Source: JAIBAI01 sp044238875 (GTDB taxonomy: Bacteria > Bacteroidota > Bacteroidia > M30B66). From it: a stretch of DNA of 18,474 nucleotides. A model generated the notes under the pieces. It saw only the letters and a program-made list of their open reading frames with translations. It had not been told where the DNA came from and did no database searches. Each line of letters begins with the position of its first letter. Position 1 is the stretch's first letter. The translations under genes and the position numbers were made by a program. Location of the stretch: positions 1-18,474 of the forward strand of contig JBIICM010000031.1 in NCBI GenBank assembly GCA_044238875.1, written 5' to 3'. Below are positions 14,225-18,474 of the stretch, in pieces.

Positions 14225-16354
14225 ATGGCAGTATTAGAAAAGATCAGATCACGCGCCGGCCTTCTTGTTGGTCTTATTGCGCTTGCACTTCTTTCATTCA
14301 TTATTCAGGGGCTATTTAGTCCCGGAAGTTCACTTTTTGGTGGAAAGGGCAACAGCATTGGTGAAATCAATGGCAATGAAATTTCAGGTGAGGAGTTTCA
14401 GAAAACCCTTACTGACATGGAAGCCAGGGTTGCAGAAAATCAAAATGCCCCCATCGATGAAAATACAAGAGAACAACTTGTTAATCAGGTATGGAATGAT
14501 TTTCTTGATAAATTTCTTTTCGATGAGCACATTGAGGATGCCGGAATATCCGTGTCTGAGGCTGAATTAAAAGATATGGTTCAGGGTGATAACATTGATC
14601 CTCAGGTCAAAAATATTCCCATATTTCAGGATAGTGTTACCAAGCAATTCAATGTCAACCTGGTAAAGCGGTTTTTAGAAGTTCAGCTCAGTGAAGAAAA
14701 TGATCCGGATGGTAAATACCGTCGCTCATGGGAAGAATTTCAAAACAGTTTAAAAAAACAAAAACTGAAAAGCAAATACAATACGCTATTCCGCAAGGGT
14801 ACTTATATCACAACAGCACAGGCTAAGCGTGATTTTAAAGATAAAAATGCCAGTACATATTACAGACTGGCGGTAAAGGGATATGAAACCATTTCAGATT
14901 CTGCGATAAAACCAAGCGATGAGGATTTTAAAAAATACTATGACGCTCATAAAAATGAGTTTGAACAAAACGAAGAAACTCGTAAAGTAGAGTACGTTAC
15001 ATTCCAGGTAAATCCAACCCCTCAGGATCGCGAAAACATTCTTAAATCTCTTGAAAAGTTAAAGTCTGAGTTTCAGGCCGCAGCCAATGATACTGATTTT
15101 GTAAACGCAAATTCTCAGGATCCGTTTGAAGAAAAGGCTACCAAAAAGGGGCAGCTAAGTCCACAAATTGATTCTGCAGTTTTTGCAGGTGCTGCCGGCA
15201 CCGTTTATGGTCCGTTTGTGGAAGGTGAACAGGCTAAAATTGTTAAGCTGAAAGGCTTTAAACAGGCTTCTGACTCTGTTAAGGCCCGACATATTCTGAT
15301 TGCTACCGGAAAAAATGGTATGGATGCAAAAAAAGCGACTGCTAAAGCCGATAGCCTGAAAAAGTTGATTCAGGGCGGGGCTGATTTTACCGCACTTGCA
15401 ATTCAATTTTCCGATGATGAGGGCTCGAAGGTTAAAGGCGGTGATCTCGGATTCTTTACGGAAGGCATGATGGTAAAACCCTTCAATGATGCCTGTTTTA
15501 ATGGTAAAGCCGGAGATCTTGTTGTTGTTGAATCCCAATTTGGTGTTCACTTGATTAATGTTCAGGAGAAGACCAAACCATATAATAAAGCTTTATTGGT
15601 TTATCTGAACCGCGAAATTGAGCCCAGTACTGAAACCATTGATAAACTATATGCCCAGGCGAATGATTTTGCGGTGCTTGCCCAAACCTATGAGACATTT
15701 AAAAAGGAAGCAGATGCCAAGCAGTTTGTAATTGCCAAATACGAAAATCTTAAGGCGAACGAACGCAATATCAACGACCTTGCTAACTGCAGAGAAATTG
15801 TTCAGTGGGTGTATAACCCTGAACGTGAGCTCAACGAGGTTTCAAAAGTTTTTAGTCTCGACAGGAAATATGTAGTTGCATCCTATACCGGTAAGCGTGA
15901 CAAAGGAATTCCTCCAATGGATCAGATACGTGAACAACTCGAGCCGCTTGTTCGTCGTGAGAAAAAGGCTGAGCAGCTAAGTACGGAGTTAAAGGCGGCA
16001 ATGAAGGGCAGCAGAACCATTGAGGAAGCCGCATCAAAACTTAAACTTACCGCTGATTCAACCATTGGCATTCAATTTTCAGCCTACAGTCTTGAAAAGC
16101 ATGGCTATGAGCCAAAGGTAATCGGAGCAATTTGCGGTGCTAAATCAGGGGGATTCATCGAACCGGTTTCAGGTAACAAAGGGGTTTTTCTGATTTTTGT
16201 TGAGAAACATGAAAACACCGTTACCCCGCCAACCAACTGGATAGAAGCACGACGCACAATCACATCTACAGTGAGTGGCAGGGTAGATGGAGGCGTTTAC
16301 AATGCCATACTTAAAAAGGGCAATGTGGAGGACAAAAGATCGCTCTATTTCTAA
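14225..16354 (+). CDS. ppiD: PpiD-like peptidyl-prolyl isomerase / periplasmic chaperone
   Basis: This 709-residue inner-membrane-anchored folding factor faces the periplasm. A single N-terminal helix (residues ~12-30, AGLLVGLIALALLSFIIQ) anchors it. A SurA/PpiD N-terminal chaperone region follows (GEINGNEISGEEFQ onward, residues ~46-240). A parvulin-type isomerase domain lies at about residues 354-450, seen as KARHILIATG, GGADFTALAIQFSDDEGS, GGDLGFFTEGMMVKPF and SQFGVHLINV. A second, degenerate rotamase-like and helical part follows. Length agrees with Bacteroidota PpiD (~700). The ATG at 14225 is directly before the conserved MAVLEKIRSRAGLLV. The product assists folding of proteins leaving the Sec translocon, which would include the barrels in this window. 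A strong hairpin terminator follows. Confidence 0.93.
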   Translation: MAVLEKIRSRAGLLVGLIALALLSFIIQGLFSPGSSLFGGKGNSIGEINGNEISGEEFQKTLTDMEARVAENQNAPIDENTREQLVNQVWNDFLDKFLFDEHIEDAGISVSEAELKDMVQGDNIDPQVKNIPIFQDSVTKQFNVNLVKRFLEVQLSEENDPDGKYRRSWEEFQNSLKKQKLKSKYNTLFRKGTYITTAQAKRDFKDKNASTYYRLAVKGYETISDSAIKPSDEDFKKYYDAHKNEFEQNEETRKVEYVTFQVNPTPQDRENILKSLEKLKSEFQAAANDTDFVNANSQDPFEEKATKKGQLSPQIDSAVFAGAAGTVYGPFVEGEQAKIVKLKGFKQASDSVKARHILIATGKNGMDAKKATAKADSLKKLIQGGADFTALAIQFSDDEGSKVKGGDLGFFTEGMMVKPFNDACFNGKAGDLVVVESQFGVHLINVQEKTKPYNKALLVYLNREIEPSTETIDKLYAQANDFAVLAQTYETFKKEADAKQFVIAKYENLKANERNINDLANCREIVQWVYNPERELNEVSKVFSLDRKYVVASYTGKRDKGIPPMDQIREQLEPLVRREKKAEQLSTELKAAMKGSRTIEEAASKLKLTADSTIGIQFSAYSLEKHGYEPKVIGAICGAKSGGFIEPVSGNKGVFLIFVEKHENTVTPPTNWIEARRTITSTVSGRVDGGVYNAILKKGNVEDKRSLYF

Positions 16355-16397
16355 ACGGTTTGTTTAGGAGCGCATAAAAGAAAGAAGATTTAATTGG

Positions 16398-16439
16398 TTG
16401 CCCGGTGTCGTTCTGATGTTCGATACCGGGCAATTATTT
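16398..16439. terminator. Terminator hairpin between convergent ppiD and GT2 genes
   Basis: A 13-bp stem with one G-T wobble (16398-16410 with 16421-16433, core TTGCCCGGT/ACCGGGCAA) has a 10-nt loop. It is followed on the plus strand by TTATTTG. The stem is strong and the T tail short. It sits where both converging transcripts end and could serve either. Confidence 0.75.
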
Positions 16440-16465
16440 GAGTGGTAGTTTAGCAATTATAGCTG

Positions 16466-17401
16466 CTATATTTTTTCCCTTACCAGATAACGGTTCCGGT
16501 CGGAACCATTTCTTGAAATAAGCTCTCCGAGGAATCCGGCCAGAAATAGCTGGGTGCCAATTACCATGAAAAGAATACCAAAGTAAAACACGGGTCTGTC
16601 GGTCATCTTATAAATCTGATTGACAAATTTCTCATAACTGAGGTAAATGGCAATTAGAAAGCCAATAAAGAAATTGATTGTACCTAGCAGCCCAAAAATA
16701 TGCATTGGTCTTCTGCCAAACTTTGATACAAAGGTGATGCTCAATAAATCAAGAAAACCATTTACAAACCGGTTCCATCCGAATTTGGTATGCCCATATT
16801 TTCTGGCCTGATGCTGTACGGGTTTTTCCCCGATTTTCCTGAATCCTGCCCATTTGGCAAGCACCGGGATGTAACGGTGCATTTCTCCATAAACCTCCAC
16901 TGATTTTACAACCTCCAGTGAGTAGGCTTTTAATCCGCAGTTAAAGTCGTGCAGATAAATACCGCTCATTTTTCTTGTTGCCCAGTTAAATAATCGGGTA
17001 GGTATGGTTTTAGTTAAGGGGTCGTAACGCTTCTTTTTCCATCCACTTACCAGGTCAAATCCCTCCTCTCTGATCATCCTTACCAGCTCAGGTATTTCAT
17101 CAGGGCTGTCTTGTAAATCAGCATCCATAGTAATTACTACAGAACCTTTGCAAGCCTGAAACCCTTCGTTAAGTGCTGCTGATTTGCCATAATTTCTTTG
17201 AAAACGTATCCCATGAACGTTTACGTCTTCCTTACTTAATTTCCTGATTATTTCCCATGATTTATCGTGGCTGCCATCATCAATGAAGTATATCTCATAA
17301 GAGAATCTATGATCCTGCATTACTTTCCTGATCCAGTGGTGCAGTTCAGGAAGAGACGCTTCTTCGTTCAGCAGGGGAATAATTACAGAAATATCAGGCA
17401 T
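16466..17401 (-). CDS. Family 2 glycosyltransferase with C-terminal membrane helices (GtrB/ArnC-like)
   Basis: This 311-residue enzyme has a GT-A catalytic domain followed by two membrane helices, at about residues 233-254 and 272-296. Motifs are SVIIPLLNEEASL (residues 5-17), FIDDGSHDKS (39-48), RNYGKSAALNEGF and the metal-binding TMDADLQDSP (91-100). Further on, FNCGLKAYS and RYIPVLAKW match the polyprenol-phosphate-sugar synthase group. It probably loads a sugar from a nucleotide donor onto undecaprenyl phosphate for use outside the cytoplasm. The ATG at 17401 shares one base with the stop of the DUF4199 gene (TGATG), so translation is coupled. The partial GT39 enzyme at 18149 uses this kind of lipid-linked sugar, a possible functional link, though it is on the other strand. 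Confidence 0.93.
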   Translation of the reverse strand: MPDISVIIPLLNEEASLPELHHWIRKVMQDHRFSYEIYFIDDGSHDKSWEIIRKLSKEDVNVHGIRFQRNYGKSAALNEGFQACKGSVVITMDADLQDSPDEIPELVRMIREEGFDLVSGWKKKRYDPLTKTIPTRLFNWATRKMSGIYLHDFNCGLKAYSLEVVKSVEVYGEMHRYIPVLAKWAGFRKIGEKPVQHQARKYGHTKFGWNRFVNGFLDLLSITFVSKFGRRPMHIFGLLGTINFFIGFLIAIYLSYEKFVNQIYKMTDRPVFYFGILFMVIGTQLFLAGFLGELISRNGSDRNRYLVREKI

Positions 17402-17943
17402 CAGCGGGTTTCCTTTTCAAAAGTACTGATGGCTTGTTTTTTCTTCATGAAAATACTCATGATCAGACTGATAATCAGCCCAAGCAGCACATTATTCAGC
17501 AGTGTGCCGAATGCTAAAAAGCCTGGGCTCATCACCATTTTATTCATTTCAATGGCCTTTTCTGCCTTTGCTTCATCCCCAAAGGCCTCGAACAACTGTT
17601 CTTCTGACTCAAGCAACAATTTATCGAGCAGGGTAACATCTATGTATTTAAACAATACATAAACAAAGGCGGCTGTTATTATTCCTGAAAACATTGATAT
17701 CAGTACACCATATCCAACAGCTTTACCATAACTGATGAAGCCGCCATTGACTTGATCACGGTAATGACGGGTCGCGAAAAATAATCCGAGGCCCAAAATA
17801 ACAAGCGAAAAATTACTAAGCCCTGATTTCATACTGATTTCAGCCAGGTAAAGTACCGCCTGAAATACAATCATCACCACACCTAAATAAAATCCGTTTT
17901 TTGATGCTGACGGCCACATTGACACCTGAGTATTTTCTTGCAT
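17401..17943 (-). CDS. DUF4199 family membrane protein
   Basis: This 180-residue protein has four hydrophobic helices: two between residues about 17 and 57 (GVVMIVFQAVLYLAEI, then FSLVILGLGLFFATRHYRD), one at 75-98 (GYGVLISMFSGIITAAFVYVLF) and one at 143-165. A charged helical loop, LLESEEQLFEAFGDEAKAEKA, lies between the third and fourth. The RHYRDQVNGGFISYGKAV motif is the signature of DUF4199, a Bacteroidota family of unknown function that I recall often occurring beside glycosyltransferases. Here its stop overlaps the GT2 start by one base, so it may assist or regulate that enzyme (inference). An exact minus-strand -7 box lies 20 nt before its ATG. Confidence 0.87.
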   Translation of the reverse strand: MQENTQVSMWPSASKNGFYLGVVMIVFQAVLYLAEISMKSGLSNFSLVILGLGLFFATRHYRDQVNGGFISYGKAVGYGVLISMFSGIITAAFVYVLFKYIDVTLLDKLLLESEEQLFEAFGDEAKAEKAIEMNKMVMSPGFLAFGTLLNNVLLGLIISLIMSIFMKKKQAISTFEKETR

Positions 17944-17962
17944 AGCTTTTTTTATTGAGGGT

Positions 17963-17970
17963 CAAATATA
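17963..17970 (-). promoter_or_regulatory. Bacteroidota -7 promoter box for the DUF4199-GT2 operon
   Basis: The minus strand reads TATATTTG, an exact TAnnTTTG match, 19 nt before the start at 17943. It is divergent from the SRP RNA promoter about 50 bp away. Confidence 0.6.
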
Positions 17971-18020
17971 CAATGAATGCTGAATGGGTATGATGAGGGT
18001 TAGAAATCAAAATTATTTCC

Positions 18021-18028
18021 TATTTTTG
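18021..18028 (+). promoter_or_regulatory. -7 promoter box of the SRP RNA gene
   Basis: TATTTTTG is an exact TAnnTTTG match. Transcription would begin about 4-7 nt downstream, which agrees with the RNA's terminal helix starting at 18032. Confidence 0.7.
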
Positions 18029-18031
18029 CAG

Positions 18032-18137
18032 TGGGTAAGTCTTATACGACCAGCTCCTGCTGAATCCCCCCAGGTCCGGAAGGAAGCAAGGGTAGGCGGT
18101 TGAGCGGTGCGATATAAGTAACTTACCCATTTTTTTT
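18032..18137 (+). ncRNA. ffs: Signal recognition particle RNA, small bacterial type (4.5S)
   Basis: The apical domain carries the universal SRP signature CAGGTCCGGAAGGAAGCA (18071-18088): a GGAA tetraloop on a short CC/GG stem with the asymmetric and symmetric internal-loop bases bound by Ffh. The ends pair perfectly, TGGGTAAGT (18032-18040) with ACTTACCCA (18121-18129), giving an RNA of about 98-100 nt without an Alu domain. A run of eight T (18130-18137) follows the closing helix directly, so that helix seems to act also as the terminator stem. With Ffh and FtsY it targets nascent membrane proteins to the translocon. Confidence 0.95.
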
Positions 18138-18148
18138 AAGCTTGCGGC

Positions 18149-18474
18149 ATGTTTGATTTCATTAACAGGTACCCCTGGCTTGTGCCTACGATTGCCTGCA
18201 TCGTATATCTGCTGGCTATTCCGGTTGATATCATGGAGATAGACTCAGCTCAATATGCCTGCATGGCGAGAGAGCTGATTGAAAGAAACGACTATCTTCA
18301 TTTTTACGACCGGGGTGTTGAATACCTTGATAAGCCGCCATTTATTTTCTGGATAACTGCCCTTTTTTATAAAATATTCGGGGTCGGTGAGTTTGCATTT
18401 AAAATGCCTTCAATCCTGTTTTCACTGGCCGGTATTTATAGTACTTATCGTTTTACGTTGCTGTATTACGACCG
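18149..18474 (+). CDS. GT39-type (ArnT/PMT-like) membrane glycosyltransferase, 5' part only
   Basis: The frame starts at the ATG at 18149 and runs off the window after ~108 residues. It begins MFDFINRYPWLVPTIACIVY with a first membrane helix at residues ~10-28, followed by the first outer loop MEIDSAQYACMARELIE, whose acidic residues (Glu30, Asp32) occupy the place of the catalytic acids in this superfamily. Then come DRGVEYLDKPPFIFWITALFYKIFG and GEFAFKMPSILFSLAG. The DSAQYA...MAREL and DKPPF..W patterns are characteristic of ArnT/PMT-like enzymes that move sugars from polyprenyl phosphate to protein or lipid at the outer face of the inner membrane. Its ATG is only 11 nt beyond the T run of the SRP RNA terminator. 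A later ATG at 18230 would delete helix 1 and is unlikely. Confidence 0.85.
   Translation, partial: MFDFINRYPWLVPTIACIVYLLAIPVDIMEIDSAQYACMARELIERNDYLHFYDRGVEYLDKPPFIFWITALFYKIFGVGEFAFKMPSILFSLAGIYSTYRFTLLYYD

Overview
The window comes from a member of the Bacteroidota. Two things show this. First, the gene set includes families typical of that phylum: DUF3276, DUF4199, DUF6029, a ~700-residue PpiD and a surface-type lipoprotein signal. Second, most real gene starts are preceded by the phylum's -7 promoter word TAnnTTTG. I found seven exact copies in front of genes, two of them with a plausible TTG about 20 bp upstream. The order and genus cannot be told from this sequence.

Layout. 1-1760: the 3' end of a TonB-dependent outer-membrane receptor, then a 1-Cys peroxiredoxin closed by a clear terminator. 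1822-2817: an internally deleted chromate-transporter remnant directly followed by a DUF4256 protein. 2807-5172 (minus strand): a small four-helix membrane protein, then the putrescine-forming pair aguB/aguA (N-carbamoylputrescine amidase and agmatine deiminase), tightly packed. 5326-7600: a secreted TraB/GumN protein, a DUF6580 membrane protein and a GT2 glycosyltransferase. 7742-10135: gyrB followed at 3 nt by a DoxX-like membrane protein. 10198-13314: the accessory-looking part. It starts with a pure 5-bp tandem array that runs straight into a promoter -7 box. Behind it lie a lipoprotein made of two near-identical thioredoxin-like domains, a periplasmic TlpA-like thioredoxin and a DUF6029 outer-membrane barrel. 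13594-16354: divergent DUF3276 (Pur-alpha-like nucleic-acid binding) and ppiD (periplasmic folding). 16398-17943: a terminator, then a minus-strand pair DUF4199-GT2 with a 1-nt stop/start overlap. 18032-18474: the small SRP RNA, followed almost at once by the start of a GT39-type glycosyltransferase that runs off the window.

How it works together. Most of the window is ordinary housekeeping and envelope biology. The best candidate for something undescribed is 10140-13314. There a variable-looking pentanucleotide array sits at the promoter of a lipoprotein that is probably surface-exposed. That lipoprotein carries two CxxC redox domains and is followed by TlpA and a barrel with two cysteines near its C terminus. 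My reading is a switchable envelope thiol-redox module. The array, the -7 box, the domain duplication and the cysteines are directly visible; the switching and the shared pathway are inference.
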